A DNA stretch of 64,000 nucleotides, taken from positions 124,001 through 188,000 of the forward strand of contig NZ_JACIBX010000003.1 in NCBI RefSeq assembly GCF_014195545.1, in the 5' to 3' direction. Shown in pieces: positions 38,516 to 48,097 of the stretch. The stretch is from Limimaricola variabilis (GTDB lineage Bacteria > Pseudomonadota > Alphaproteobacteria > Rhodobacterales > Rhodobacteraceae). The notes below the pieces were generated by a model. That model did no database searches and had not been told where the DNA came from. It saw only the letters and a program-made list of their open reading frames with translations. Made by a program: the position numbers and the translations under genes. Each line of letters starts with the position of its first letter. Position 1 is the stretch's first letter.

Positions 38516-39041
38516 CCCGCGTCAGGCCCGGCTCTGGATCGGACGGGCGGGCTTCGCCGCGCTGGCGCTGGCGCTGGTCTTCCTGCGGCTGCTGCCGCTC
38601 GACACGCTGCCGCCGCGCTGGGCCGGGCCGGACCTGCTGCTCGCCGCGCTGCTGCTCTGGACGATCCGCCGCCCGGAGCTGGTGCCGGTCTGGCTGATCG
38701 CGGCGGTGGTGCTGCTGGTCGATTTCCTGTTCCAGCGGCCTCCGGGGCTCGGCGCCGCGCTGACGGTGATCGCGACCGAGATGCTGCGGCGGAGGCATGT
38801 CCGGCTGCGCGCCGGCGGCTTTGCCGCCGAATGGCTGGCCGCGGCGCTGGCCATCGCGGGCATCCTCGCGGCGACGCAGTTCGTGCTGTGGATCGCGGTG
38901 ATCCCGGCACCGCCCTGGACCCTGGTGGTGAGCCAGGCGCTCGCCACGGCGCTGGCCTACCCGGTGGTGGCCTTCGCGGCGCGCTGGGTTCTGGGCATCG
39001 GCCGCGGCCAGATCGACTCCCGACGGAGGATCTCGACATGA
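38508..39041 (+). CDS. mreD: Rod shape-determining protein MreD
   Basis: 177 residues, nearly all hydrophobic with about five membrane helices, ending in a short basic tail. It is less conserved in sequence than its neighbours and identified mainly by size, topology and its place between mreC and mrdA, which it overlaps by 4 bases (ATGA). Confidence 0.87.
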   Translation: MASPRQARLWIGRAGFAALALALVFLRLLPLDTLPPRWAGPDLLLAALLLWTIRRPELVPVWLIAAVVLLVDFLFQRPPGLGAALTVIATEMLRRRHVRLRAGGFAAEWLAAALAIAGILAATQFVLWIAVIPAPPWTLVVSQALATALAYPVVAFAARWVLGIGRGQIDSRRRIST

Positions 39042-40978
39042 AACGTCCCCCCAAGGAAACCCAGCAGAGCGCACGCAGCATCGGGCGCCGCAGCCTGGTG
39101 ATCGGCGCCTCGCAGCTCGCCATGGTCGGCGTGCTGGGCTGGCGGATGCGTTCGATGCAGGTCGACGAGGGCGACATCTATCGCAGCCTCGCCGAGGAGA
39201 ACCGCATCAACATGCGGCTGATCGCCCCGGCGCGCGGGCTGGTGTTCGACCGCAACGGCGTGCCGCTCGCGGTCAACGAGCAGAACTACCGCGTCATCAT
39301 CACCCGCGAGGATGCGGGCGATGTCGACGACACGCTCGACCGGCTGGCACGGCTGATCAACCTGTCGCCCGAGGAGGTCGAGAGTGCCAAGGCCGAGATG
39401 GCCCGCCGCCCCGCCTTCGTGCCGGTCACCGTGGCCGAGCGGGTGCCGTGGGACGACGTCGCCAAGGTCACCGTCAACGCCCCCGCCCTGCCCGGCATCA
39501 CCGCCGAGGTCGGCCTGTCGCGGCATTACCCGCGCGGCTCGGACACCGCGCATGTGGTGGGCTATGTCGGCCCGGTCTCGGATTACGACCTCTCGAAGAT
39601 AGAGGATCCCGACCCGCTGCTGCAGATCCCGCGCTTCCAGATCGGCAAGACTGGAGTCGAGGCGAAATACGAGGACGTGCTGCGCGGCAGCGCCGGCACC
39701 AAGCGGATCGAGGTCAACGCCGCCGGCCGGGTGATGCGCGAGATCGACCGCGAGGAAGGCAAGTCGGGCGCCGATATCCAGCTCGCCATCGACAGCCGGC
39801 TGCAGAGCTACGCCGAGGCACGGCTCGAGGGCGAGAGCGCCTCGGTGGTGGTGATGGATCTGGAGAGCGGCGACCTGCGCGCCGTGGCCTCCGCGCCGAC
39901 ATTCGACCCGAACCTCTTCGTGCGGGGCATCTCCGGACCCGACTGGCGGGCGCTCAACGAGAACAAGTACCGCCCGCTCTCGGCCAAGACCGTGCAGGGC
40001 GCCTACCCGCCCGGTTCGACCTTCAAGATGGTGGTCGCCATGGCGGCGCTGGAATCGGGGCTCGTCGGCCCCGAGGACACCGAGTACTGCCCCGGCTATA
40101 CCGAGGTGGGCGGCACCCGCTTCCACTGCTGGAAGCGCGGCGGGCACGGCAACGTCAACATGCACCGCTCCCTGCAGGAGAGCTGCGACGTCTATTACTA
40201 CGAGGTCAGCCAGAAGATCGGCATCGACCGCATCGCCGAAATGGCGCGCCGTCTCGGCGTCGGCGTCGAGCACGACGTGCCGATGTCGGCGGTGAGCATG
40301 GGCGTGGCGCCCGACACGCAATGGAAGCGCGACCGCTACGGCGAGGCGTGGCGGATCGGCGACACGGTCAACGCCTCGATCGGCCAGGGCTACGTGCTGG
40401 CGACGCCGCTGCAACTTGCGGTGATGTCGGCCCGTCTGGCGACCGGACGCGACGTGCGGCCGCGGCTGGTGCATTCGGTGGGCGGCGTGATCCAGCCCTC
40501 TGGCGCGGGCGAGCCGATGGGCCTCAACGAGAACTTTCTGCGCCGGGTGCGCGCGGCGATGTTCGACGTCTCCAACGCCCAGCGCGGCACCGGCTTCGGG
40601 GCGCGGATCGTGGCCGAGGGGATGCAGATGGCGGGCAAGTCCGGCACCAGCCAGGTGCGCCGGATCACCGCCGAGGAACGGGCGCGCGGCGTCACCTCCA
40701 ACGCCGACCTGCCCTGGGAACGGCGCGACCACGCGCTGTGGGTCAATTTCGCGCCCTATGACAACCCGCGCTTCGCGGTGTCGGTGGTGGTCGAACATGG
40801 CGGCGGCGGCTCGTCGGTCGCCGCGCCGATCGCCCGCGACGTGACGCTGCAGGCCCTCTATGACGGCCCCCCGCCGCTGGAGGCCTATCCCTCCAACCTG
40901 CGCGACGCGATCGCCGAGCAGCAGAAGCGGATCGAGAACCACGTGGCGCGCGGCATGACCGCGTCGGACAGGGCCTGA
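39038..40978 (+). CDS. mrdA: Penicillin-binding protein 2 (elongation transpeptidase)
   Basis: 646 residues. N-terminal anchor helix (about 20-37), pedestal domain, and a class B transpeptidase domain with STFK (nucleophile Ser, near residue 330), SCD (equivalent of SxN/SSD, near 387) and KSGTS (KTG box, near 535). It cross-links new peptidoglycan along the side wall. A GGAGG ribosome-binding site and ATGA overlap with mreD set the start at 39038. Confidence 0.96.
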   Translation: MKRPPKETQQSARSIGRRSLVIGASQLAMVGVLGWRMRSMQVDEGDIYRSLAEENRINMRLIAPARGLVFDRNGVPLAVNEQNYRVIITREDAGDVDDTLDRLARLINLSPEEVESAKAEMARRPAFVPVTVAERVPWDDVAKVTVNAPALPGITAEVGLSRHYPRGSDTAHVVGYVGPVSDYDLSKIEDPDPLLQIPRFQIGKTGVEAKYEDVLRGSAGTKRIEVNAAGRVMREIDREEGKSGADIQLAIDSRLQSYAEARLEGESASVVVMDLESGDLRAVASAPTFDPNLFVRGISGPDWRALNENKYRPLSAKTVQGAYPPGSTFKMVVAMAALESGLVGPEDTEYCPGYTEVGGTRFHCWKRGGHGNVNMHRSLQESCDVYYYEVSQKIGIDRIAEMARRLGVGVEHDVPMSAVSMGVAPDTQWKRDRYGEAWRIGDTVNASIGQGYVLATPLQLAVMSARLATGRDVRPRLVHSVGGVIQPSGAGEPMGLNENFLRRVRAAMFDVSNAQRGTGFGARIVAEGMQMAGKSGTSQVRRITAEERARGVTSNADLPWERRDHALWVNFAPYDNPRFAVSVVVEHGGGGSSVAAPIARDVTLQALYDGPPPLEAYPSNLRDAIAEQQKRIENHVARGMTASDRA

Positions 40979-40979
40979 A

Positions 40980-42119
40980 ATGAGCTACCTAGAGACCAAC
41001 GCCAAGTTCGTCCCGACCGGCTTTCGCAAGCTGCTCTACCTGAACTGGCCGGTGATCCTGCTGCTCGCTGCCGTGTCGAGCTTCGGCTTCCTGATGCTCT
41101 ACTCGGTGGCCGGCGGCTCGGCCACGCCGTGGATGGAACCGCAGGTCAAGCGCTTCGGCGTCGGCATGGTGGCGATGCTGGTGGTCGCGATGGTGCCGAT
41201 CTGGTTCTGGCGCAACATGGCGCTGATCGCCTATGGCGGCTCGCTGGCGCTTTTGGTTGCGGTCGACATGTTCGGCGAGGTCGGCATGGGCGCCCAGCGC
41301 TGGATCGATCTCGGCCCGATCCGGCTGCAACCCTCCGAGCTGATGAAGATCAGCCTCGTGATGTTCCTCGCCGCCTATTACGATTGGCTGCCGCTCAGGC
41401 GGACATCGCATCCGTTCTGGGTGCTGCTGCCGGTGGTGTTCATCTCGATCCCGACTCTGCTGACGCTGGCCCAGCCCGATCTGGGTACGGCGCTGCTGCT
41501 GCTGATCGGCGGCGCCACGGTGATGTTCGCGGCGGGCGTCCACTGGGCCTATTTTGCCACCGTGATCGCTGCCGGGGTCGGCACGATCTATGCCGTCTTC
41601 GCCTCGCGCGGCACGACCTGGCAGCTCCTCAAGGATTACCAGTACCGCCGGATCGACACCTTCCTCGACCCGTCGAACGATCCGCTCGGGGCGGGCTACC
41701 ACATCACCCAGGCCAAGATCGCGCTGGGATCGGGCGGCTGGACCGGGCGCGGCTTCATGCAGGGCACGCAGTCGCGGCTCAACTTCCTGCCCGAGAAGCA
41801 CACCGACTTCATCTTCACCACGCTGGCCGAGGAGTTCGGCTTCGTCGGTGCCTCCACCCTGCTCGCGCTCTACGCGCTGATCATCTTCTTCTGCCTCGTC
41901 TCGGCGGTGAACAACCGCGACCGCTTCGCCTCGCTGGTGACGATCGGCATCGCGATGACCTTCTTCCTGTTCTTCGCGGTCAACATGTCGATGGTGATGG
42001 GTCTGGCCCCGGTGGTGGGCGTCCCGCTGCCGCTGGTGAGCTATGGCGGATCGGCGATGCTGGTGCTGCTGCTGGCCTTCGGGCTGGTGCAGAGCGCGCA
42101 TGTCCACAAGCCGAGGTGA
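40980..42119 (+). CDS. rodA: Rod shape-determining protein RodA (SEDS glycosyltransferase)
   Basis: 379 residues, ten predicted membrane helices. SEDS hallmarks: LGAQRW-type GMGAQRWIDLGPIRLQPSE segment near residue 100, QPDLGTALLL near 162, the periplasmic loop with the catalytic Asp region, and the C-terminal PLVSYGGSAM near 345. It polymerises glycan strands together with PBP2, whose gene ends one base upstream. Confidence 0.96.
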   Translation: MSYLETNAKFVPTGFRKLLYLNWPVILLLAAVSSFGFLMLYSVAGGSATPWMEPQVKRFGVGMVAMLVVAMVPIWFWRNMALIAYGGSLALLVAVDMFGEVGMGAQRWIDLGPIRLQPSELMKISLVMFLAAYYDWLPLRRTSHPFWVLLPVVFISIPTLLTLAQPDLGTALLLLIGGATVMFAAGVHWAYFATVIAAGVGTIYAVFASRGTTWQLLKDYQYRRIDTFLDPSNDPLGAGYHITQAKIALGSGGWTGRGFMQGTQSRLNFLPEKHTDFIFTTLAEEFGFVGASTLLALYALIIFFCLVSAVNNRDRFASLVTIGIAMTFFLFFAVNMSMVMGLAPVVGVPLPLVSYGGSAMLVLLLAFGLVQSAHVHKPR

Positions 42120-42120
42120 C

Positions 42121-43047
42121 ATGAAGATCCTGTTCTCCGCCCCCGAGAGCGACTGGGCCGACTATCGCGACCTGCTGCCCTCCGCCCTGGCCCATGCCGG
42201 GATCACGGCCGAGGTGGTGCGCGAGGCGGCGCCCGATACGGTCGACTACATTGTCTATGCCCCGAATGACGATCTGCGCGACTTCACGCCCTTTACCCGC
42301 ACCCGCGCGGTGCTGTCGCTCTGGGCCGGGGTGGAGCGGATCGTCGGTAATGCCACGCTGACCCAGCCGCTGACACGGATGGTCGATGCCGGGCTCGAAC
42401 GCGGCATGGTCGAATACGTGACCGGCCACGTGCTGCGCCACCATCTCGGAATGGATGCGCATGTGGTGAACCCCGAACGCGACTGGACCCCGGTGCCGCC
42501 CCCCCTGGCCGCAGACCGGCCGGTCACGGTGCTGGGGCTGGGTGCGCTGGGCCGTGCCTGCGCGACGACGCTGGCGGGGCTGGGATTTCCGGTGACCGGC
42601 TGGAGCCGGACGCCCAAGCGGATAGAGGGGCTGCGCTGCCTGTCGGGCGAGGACGGGCTGACCGCCGCACTCACGGGGGCGGAGATCATCGTCGCGCTGC
42701 TGCCGCTGACGCCCGAGACGGAGGGCATCTTGGATGCCGCGCGCTTTGCGCTGCCGGCGCCAAGGGCGGCGCTGATCAACCCCGGGCGCGGCGCGCTGAT
42801 CGACGACGCGGCGCTGCTGGAAGCACTCGATGCGGGCCGGATCGGTCACGCCACGCTCGACGTGTTCCGCACCGAGCCGCTGCCCCGCGAGCACCCCTAC
42901 TGGGCCCATCCGCGGGTCACGGTGACGCCGCATGTCGCCTCGGCCACCCGGCCCGCCACGGCAGCACGGGTAATCGCCGAGAACATCCGCCGCGCGGAGG
43001 CGGGCGAGCCGCTCCTGTTCGAGGTCGACCGGGTGCGCGGCTACTGA
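42121..43047 (+). CDS. ghrA: 2-hydroxyacid dehydrogenase, glyoxylate/hydroxypyruvate reductase A type
   Basis: 308 residues. NAD(P) motif VLGLGALGRACA near residue 140, catalytic Arg region (NPGRGALIDD near 220), Glu (DVFRTEPLP near 250) and His (TPHVASAT near 276). The pattern and size are those of GhrA-like enzymes reducing glyoxylate or hydroxypyruvate. It starts 2 bases after the rodA stop and may be read through from the mre operon. Confidence 0.86.
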   Translation: MKILFSAPESDWADYRDLLPSALAHAGITAEVVREAAPDTVDYIVYAPNDDLRDFTPFTRTRAVLSLWAGVERIVGNATLTQPLTRMVDAGLERGMVEYVTGHVLRHHLGMDAHVVNPERDWTPVPPPLAADRPVTVLGLGALGRACATTLAGLGFPVTGWSRTPKRIEGLRCLSGEDGLTAALTGAEIIVALLPLTPETEGILDAARFALPAPRAALINPGRGALIDDAALLEALDAGRIGHATLDVFRTEPLPREHPYWAHPRVTVTPHVASATRPATAARVIAENIRRAEAGEPLLFEVDRVRGY

Positions 43048-43051
43048 CGTC

Positions 43052-43828
43052 TCAGTGCAGGCGCGGCGGCTTGTCCGGATCGCTGCCCGGGGCCTTGGGG
43101 CCGGTCGCCACATGGGGCTGCGGCAGCTTGAGGCGCAGGCCGACGCGGGCGATGCGGCGCGCCGTCTCGCTCTCGGAGGCGAGAAAGGTCACGTCGAGCG
43201 CACCTTCCTCCAGCCCCGAGAAGGTCAGCGCCTCGCCCACCGCGACGGCGAGGCCGCGCTCGGCCATCGGCGCCGGATCGAGGAAGGCCAGCAGCGGCGC
43301 CTCGCGCCCATCGGCATATTCGACCCGCACGAGGAACGCTTCGCGCGCCAGCCCGCGCGCCGAGGTCAGCTTCTGGTCCAGCGCGGCGAGCAGATCCTCG
43401 GGGAAATCCTTGGGCGGATTGACCGTGACCGGGCGATCGGCCGCCTCCTGAGGCGCGTGGGTCAGCGTCTCGGCGAGCCAGCCCAGCGCCTCGGGCGGCA
43501 GGAGCCGGGCCGAGGCGAAACCGGGGTTGAGCGCCAGGCCGAGCCCCTGCGCGCCGAGGATCTGGGCTAATGCGCGGCCCGGCACGGCGGCGTGAAAGGC
43601 GGCGGTGCCCGCGTGGTCCGACAGCCGTTCCTCGCGGTCGAAGGCCAGCGCATAGACCTGCCCGCCCTCTTCGAGGGTCGCGGGGGTCACGCTTTCCTCG
43701 CCCGCCTCCTCGGCGAGCAGCAGGTAGAGTTCGGCATCGGCGAGACGGCCGTAGAAGCGCAGCCGCGCCGCGTCATCCTCGGGGGCGGCGTCCATCTCGG
43801 CCGCGGCCTGATCGAGACCGGTTTCCAT
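43052..43828 (-). CDS. SseB family protein
   Basis: 258 residues. N-terminal SseB domain (LRFYGRLADAELYLLL, then VYALAFDREERLSDHAG and the LGLALNPG segment), with a second SseB C-terminal-like domain (REAFLVRVEYADG...GLAVAVGEALTF). Named after an enhanced serine-sensitivity locus; biochemical function unknown. It is 3 bases downstream of the UDG-like gene and cotranscribed. Confidence 0.83.
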   Translation of the reverse strand: METGLDQAAAEMDAAPEDDAARLRFYGRLADAELYLLLAEEAGEESVTPATLEEGGQVYALAFDREERLSDHAGTAAFHAAVPGRALAQILGAQGLGLALNPGFASARLLPPEALGWLAETLTHAPQEAADRPVTVNPPKDFPEDLLAALDQKLTSARGLAREAFLVRVEYADGREAPLLAFLDPAPMAERGLAVAVGEALTFSGLEEGALDVTFLASESETARRIARVGLRLKLPQPHVATGPKAPGSDPDKPPRLH

Positions 43829-43831
43829 GCG

Positions 43832-44419
43832 TCACTCCTCCATCACCTCGTGCACGCGCGCCTTCAGCGCGGGCAGCACCTCCTCGTCGAACCACGGGTT
43901 GCGCTTGAGCCATGCGGTATTGCGCCAGGACGGGTGAGGCAAGGGGAAGACGCCGGGGGCGTGGTCGCGCCAGGCGCGCACCCGTTCGGTCACGCCGGGG
44001 CCGCGACCCAGATGCCAGTTCATCGCCGCACCACCGATCAGCACGGTGAGACGGATATCGGTCAGCTCGGACAGGACCCGGTCGCGCCAGACCCGCGCGC
44101 AGACCGGCGGCGGCGGCAGGTCCGACCCCTTGGCGTCATAACCTGGAAAGCAGAAGGCCATCGGCACGATGGCGACGCGCGAACGGTCGTAGAAGGTGTC
44201 CTCGTCCATGCCGAGCCAGTCGCGGAGCCGCTTGCCCGACCGGTCCCAGAACGGGGTTCCCGCCTCGTGAACGCGAAGCCCCGGCGCCTGGCTGGCAATC
44301 AGCAGCCGGGCGCCGGGGCGAAACCAGACCACCGGGCGCGGCGCGTGCCGCGTCGCGGTGGCCGCGAAACGATCCGCGCAGAGGCGGCAGGCGGAAAGAT
44401 CGGCACGAAGTTGATCCAT
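43832..44419 (-). CDS. Uracil-DNA glycosylase family protein
   Basis: 195 residues with the UDG superfamily fold: ACRLCADRF (a Cys pair recalling the iron-sulfur UDGs), LLIASQAPGLRVHEAGTPFWDRSGKRLRDWLG (motif 1 region) and LPHPSWRNT (motif 2-like). The remaining FeS-cluster cysteines of families 4/5 are not evident, so the activity may be altered. It is followed by the SseB gene. Confidence 0.8.
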   Translation of the reverse strand: MDQLRADLSACRLCADRFAATATRHAPRPVVWFRPGARLLIASQAPGLRVHEAGTPFWDRSGKRLRDWLGMDEDTFYDRSRVAIVPMAFCFPGYDAKGSDLPPPPVCARVWRDRVLSELTDIRLTVLIGGAAMNWHLGRGPGVTERVRAWRDHAPGVFPLPHPSWRNTAWLKRNPWFDEEVLPALKARVHEVMEE

Positions 44420-44461
44420 GGGCCCGATCTATGTGCCTGCCGTCCCCGCGCAAGAGCGGGC

Positions 44462-44536
44462 TCAGACCCGCCGGCCGCGGCGAAGCACCTTGCGGGCCAG
44501 CTTGTAGAGAGCGAAGTACTTGACGAATTTGCGCAT
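44462..44536 (-). CDS. Small cationic peptide (24 aa)
   Basis: MRKFVKYFALYKLARKVLRR then GRRV. It is strongly basic (about eleven Lys/Arg of 24) with an aromatic, amphipathic N-terminal half. A GGAG ribosome-binding site lies 8 bases before the ATG and the stop is clean. It sits alone between the UDG-like gene and the divergent kpsT. It could be a small membrane-active or regulatory protein; it could also be chance. Confidence 0.45.
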   Translation of the reverse strand: MRKFVKYFALYKLARKVLRRGRRV

Positions 44537-44754
44537 GTCGCGACTCCATTGGAGGGGGTTCGTCGACAAACGCGCGAGGCGCGCCACGGTTTCGCCGCAG
44601 GCAGCGGCGGTTCTGGGCGGTCGGGGGAAACATTCCCCCGCTTTGGTAAGGATTTTGGCGCCCTTTCGCCATAAACCATGGTTACACCGGGGTAGGCCGA
44701 CCCCGATGCCGCATCATGGGTTGAGGCACGGGGAAAGGCCGAACGGGAAAGCCG

Positions 44755-45408
44755 ATGCTCGAATTCGATCAGGTCAGCAAGTCCTTCTGGACCGGCAAGC
44801 AGCGCAAGATCATCCTCGACCGGGCGTCGTTCCGGGTGGAGCTGGGCCGTTCGCTCGGCATCCTGGCGCCCAACGGCACCGGCAAGACCACGCTGATCAA
44901 CATGATGGCCGGGCTGGAGAAGCCCGACGAGGGCCGGATCACCCGCGGCAGCCGGATCTCCTTTCCGCTGGGCTTCATGGGCGGGGTGGTGCCGCGCCAC
45001 AGCGCCCGCGAGAACGCCCGCTACATCGCCCGTCTCTACGGGCTCGACCCCGACTACGTGGAGGCCTTCTGCCGCTGGCTCTGCGGCATCGCCGAGTATT
45101 TCGATCGGCCGGTCGGCACCTACAGCCAGGGCATGCGCGCGCGCTTCACCTTCTCGTTGATGCTGGCGCTCGATTTCGACATCTACCTGATCGACGAGGG
45201 CATGCCCCAGACCACCGATGCGGAGTTCAACCGCAAGGCCGGCGAGATCCTGCGCGAGCGGCTCGAGACCACGACGGTGATCATCGTCTCGCACCAGCCT
45301 CAGACGCTGGAGCGGTTTGCCCGGCAGGCGGCGGTGCTGCGGAACGGCAAGCTGCACATGTTCGACACACTCGAGGAGGCGCGCGAGCTCTATGACTACT
45401 CCGCCTAG
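44755..45408 (+). CDS. kpsT: Polysaccharide export ABC ATPase, KpsT-like
   Basis: 217 residues. Walker A is APNGTGKTTL, the signature is reduced to YSQGMRARF (as in KpsT/Wzt), Walker B is IYLIDEGM, and the H-loop VSHQPQT is present. The short size and SQGM signature mark the capsule export subgroup. The partner permease (KpsM) is not in the window. It overlaps the KpsE-like gene by 17 bases. Confidence 0.88.
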   Translation: MLEFDQVSKSFWTGKQRKIILDRASFRVELGRSLGILAPNGTGKTTLINMMAGLEKPDEGRITRGSRISFPLGFMGGVVPRHSARENARYIARLYGLDPDYVEAFCRWLCGIAEYFDRPVGTYSQGMRARFTFSLMLALDFDIYLIDEGMPQTTDAEFNRKAGEILRERLETTTVIIVSHQPQTLERFARQAAVLRNGKLHMFDTLEEARELYDYSA

Positions 45409-47041
45409 GGTCACCCGCTACCGGCTGCGCGCCGGCGCGCCGCTCACCCCCCGCCCCGCCGATCCGGCCCGTGCCGAGGAGCAGGCCGCCGAGGCCGCCG
45501 CGCGTGCCGCCTCGGCGATGGCGATGCACCCCTTGCAGCAGCAGATGCCCGAAACCGCGCCCGGCGATGGCGACGGCAATGACGAGGTGGCGCAGCAGAT
45601 CGACCGGATCCGCCGCGAGGGGCTGACCGGCCGGCAGCTGCGCATGGCCCGCCGGGTGGCGCAGAAGCAGGGCCTCGACATCACCTCGGATTTCGACGCG
45701 GTGCGCCAGCTGCGCGATCTCGGCATCGATCCGTTCCAGCGGTCCAACATCATCGAGCTGGTGGTCCCGGCACAGGAGACCGCCATGGAAGAGGTCACGT
45801 CTGAACCGCGAGTGCAGCTGCCTTCCACCATCCCCGACCGGAGCCGCGACCTGCCCTCGACCGAGCGGGTGATCCCCTCCGACACGGCTGAGCGCCGCGC
45901 CTCGGAGATCCGCGGCATCCAGCGCGATCTCGCGCGGCGACGTCGCCGCCGGATGGGGCTGCTGATGCTGCGGCTCGCGCTGTTCGTGCTGCTGCCGACG
46001 GTTGTGGCGGGTTACTACTTCTTCGTCGTGGCGACGCCGATGTACGCCACCCGTTCGGAATTCGTGATCCAGCAGGCCGAGCCGCAGTCCGGCGCGGGGC
46101 TGGGCGGGCTGTTCCAAGGCACCTCCATGGCGACCCAGCAGGACAGCATCACCGTGCAGTCCTACCTTACCTCGCGCGCCGCGATGGTGCGGCTCGATGA
46201 GGAGGAGGGCTTCAAGGAGGTCTTTTCCGACCCGGCGATCGACCCGCTGCAGCGCCTGCCGCAGCCGGCGACCAACGAGGCCGCCTACGCGCTCTACCAA
46301 GATCACGTGAAGATCTCCTATGACCCGACCGAGGGCATCGTGAAGATGGAGGTGATCGCGCCCGATCCCGAGACGTCGCAACGCTTCTCCGAGGCGCTGC
46401 TCGGCTATGCCGAGGAGCAGGTCGACCAGCTCACCTCGCGGCTGCGCAACGACCAGATGCAGGGCGCGCGCGACAGCTACGAGGCGGCCGAGGCGCGCCG
46501 CGCCGACGCGCTGGCCAACTGGCTGCGCATCCAGCAGGAGGTGCAGCAGATCGACCCGGTGGGCGAGACCGCGGCCCGCACCCAGCAGATCTCGGCGCTC
46601 GAAACCCAGCGCCAGCAGCTGCAGCTCGAACTGCAGACCCGGCTCGGCGTACGACGCCCCAACGAGGCGCAGGTCAACTCGGTCCGCAGCCAGATCGCGG
46701 GCATCGAGGCGCTGATCTCGGATCTGCGCCGCGAGATGACCGAGGCCTCCGAGCAGGGCGCCTCGCTCGCCGCGCGCAACACCGAGCTGCGGCTGGCCGA
46801 GGAGGATTACGGCTTCCAGACGCTCCTGGTGCAGCAGGCGCTGCAGCAGATGGAAGCGGCCCAGATCGAGGCCAACCGGCAGGTGCGCTACCTGTCGCTC
46901 GGGGTCGAGCCGGTGGCGCCTGACGAGGCGACCTATCCCCGCGCGGTCGAGAACACGGCGCTGGCCTTTCTGATCTTCTCGGGCATCTACCTGATGCTGT
47001 CGCTCACCGTCTCGATCCTGCGCGAACAGGTCTCGAGCTGA
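45392..47041 (+). CDS. Capsule polysaccharide export inner-membrane protein, KpsE/Wza-type partner
   Basis: 549 residues. A cytoplasmic N-terminal region of about 190 residues (longer than usual, Gln/Glu/Arg-rich) precedes the first membrane helix (ALFVLLPTVVAGYYFFV near residue 195). A long periplasmic coiled coil (about 330-480, e.g. ISALETQRQQLQLELQ) and a C-terminal helix (LAFLIFSGIYLMLSLTV) complete the KpsE/BexC/PCP-3 topology. It bridges the exporter to the outer-membrane channel. The GAGGAGG ribosome-binding site inside kpsT indicates coupled translation. Confidence 0.87.
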   Translation: MTTPPRVTRYRLRAGAPLTPRPADPARAEEQAAEAAARAASAMAMHPLQQQMPETAPGDGDGNDEVAQQIDRIRREGLTGRQLRMARRVAQKQGLDITSDFDAVRQLRDLGIDPFQRSNIIELVVPAQETAMEEVTSEPRVQLPSTIPDRSRDLPSTERVIPSDTAERRASEIRGIQRDLARRRRRRMGLLMLRLALFVLLPTVVAGYYFFVVATPMYATRSEFVIQQAEPQSGAGLGGLFQGTSMATQQDSITVQSYLTSRAAMVRLDEEEGFKEVFSDPAIDPLQRLPQPATNEAAYALYQDHVKISYDPTEGIVKMEVIAPDPETSQRFSEALLGYAEEQVDQLTSRLRNDQMQGARDSYEAAEARRADALANWLRIQQEVQQIDPVGETAARTQQISALETQRQQLQLELQTRLGVRRPNEAQVNSVRSQIAGIEALISDLRREMTEASEQGASLAARNTELRLAEEDYGFQTLLVQQALQQMEAAQIEANRQVRYLSLGVEPVAPDEATYPRAVENTALAFLIFSGIYLMLSLTVSILREQVSS

Positions 47042-47122
47042 GATGGCTTGCGGGCGGCGCGTGACGCCGCCCCTCGCGCGCGCTAGACCGGGGGCGACAG
47101 CCACCCGAAAGGCCCCTGCCCC

Positions 47123-47956
47123 ATGATCGACGTCTCCATCGGCCCGCTCACCGTCGGCAACGACCATCCCCTCACCCTGATCGCCGGGCCGTGCCAGCTC
47201 GAATCGTCCGACCACGCCCAGATGATCGCCGGCCGCATGGCCGAGGCCTGCGCGGCGCATGGCGCGCAGTTCGTGTTCAAGGGCAGCTACGACAAGGCCA
47301 ACCGCACCTCGCTTTCGGGCAAGCGCGGCCTCGGCATGGAGGCCGGGCTCAAGGTGCTCGAGGACGTCAAGCGCGCTATCGGCTGCCCGGTGCTGACCGA
47401 CATCCACGGCGCCGATCACTGCGCGCCTGTCGCCGAAGTGGCCGACATCCTGCAGATCCCGGCCTTCCTGTGCCGCCAGACCGACCTGCTGCTGGCGGCG
47501 GGCGAGACCGGGGCGGTGATCAACGTCAAGAAGGGCCAGTTCCTCGCGCCGTGGGACATGGCCAATGTCGCCGAGAAGATCGCTTCGACCGGCAACCGCC
47601 GCATCCTGCTCACCGAGCGCGGCGTCTCCTTCGGCTACAACACGCTGGTGGCCGACATGCGGTCGCTGCCCGAGATGATGAAGACCGGCTACCCGGTGGT
47701 GATGGACGCGACCCATTCGGTGCAGCAGCCCGGCGGGCTGGGCGGCGCCTCGGGCGGCCAGCGCGAATTTGCCCCGGTGATGGCCCGCGCCGCCGTGAGC
47801 CTCGGAATCGCGGCCGTGTTCATCGAGACCCACGAGGCGCCCGACACCGCCCCCTCGGACGGCCCGAACATGGTGCCGCTCGACGCCATGCCGAAGCTGG
47901 TCGAGACGCTGATGGGCTTCGACCGCCTCGCGAAGTCCGACCCGATCCGCCTCTGA
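47123..47956 (+). CDS. kdsA: 3-deoxy-8-phosphooctulonate synthase
   Basis: 277 residues, TIM-barrel DAHP-synthase superfamily. LIAGPCQLES near residue 17, FKGSYDKANRTS near 52, KGQFLAPWDM near 135 and FGYNTLVADMRSLP are diagnostic. It makes KDO-8-phosphate from arabinose-5-phosphate and PEP for lipopolysaccharide or capsule. Its place after the KpsT/KpsE-like genes suggests KDO for a capsule linker (inference). Confidence 0.95.
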   Translation: MIDVSIGPLTVGNDHPLTLIAGPCQLESSDHAQMIAGRMAEACAAHGAQFVFKGSYDKANRTSLSGKRGLGMEAGLKVLEDVKRAIGCPVLTDIHGADHCAPVAEVADILQIPAFLCRQTDLLLAAGETGAVINVKKGQFLAPWDMANVAEKIASTGNRRILLTERGVSFGYNTLVADMRSLPEMMKTGYPVVMDATHSVQQPGGLGGASGGQREFAPVMARAAVSLGIAAVFIETHEAPDTAPSDGPNMVPLDAMPKLVETLMGFDRLAKSDPIRL

Positions 47957-48097
47957 CCGTCCGGCCTAGCGAACCGCCGGCCGAGCGCCGTCGCCTTCCG
48001 CCGGGGCACCTCGAAAAATGCCCCGGCGAAGCGCAAAAACTGCCTCTCCCACTCTTGCAGCCGCCCACCGACAAGGTTAGACAGCCGCCACACCTGC

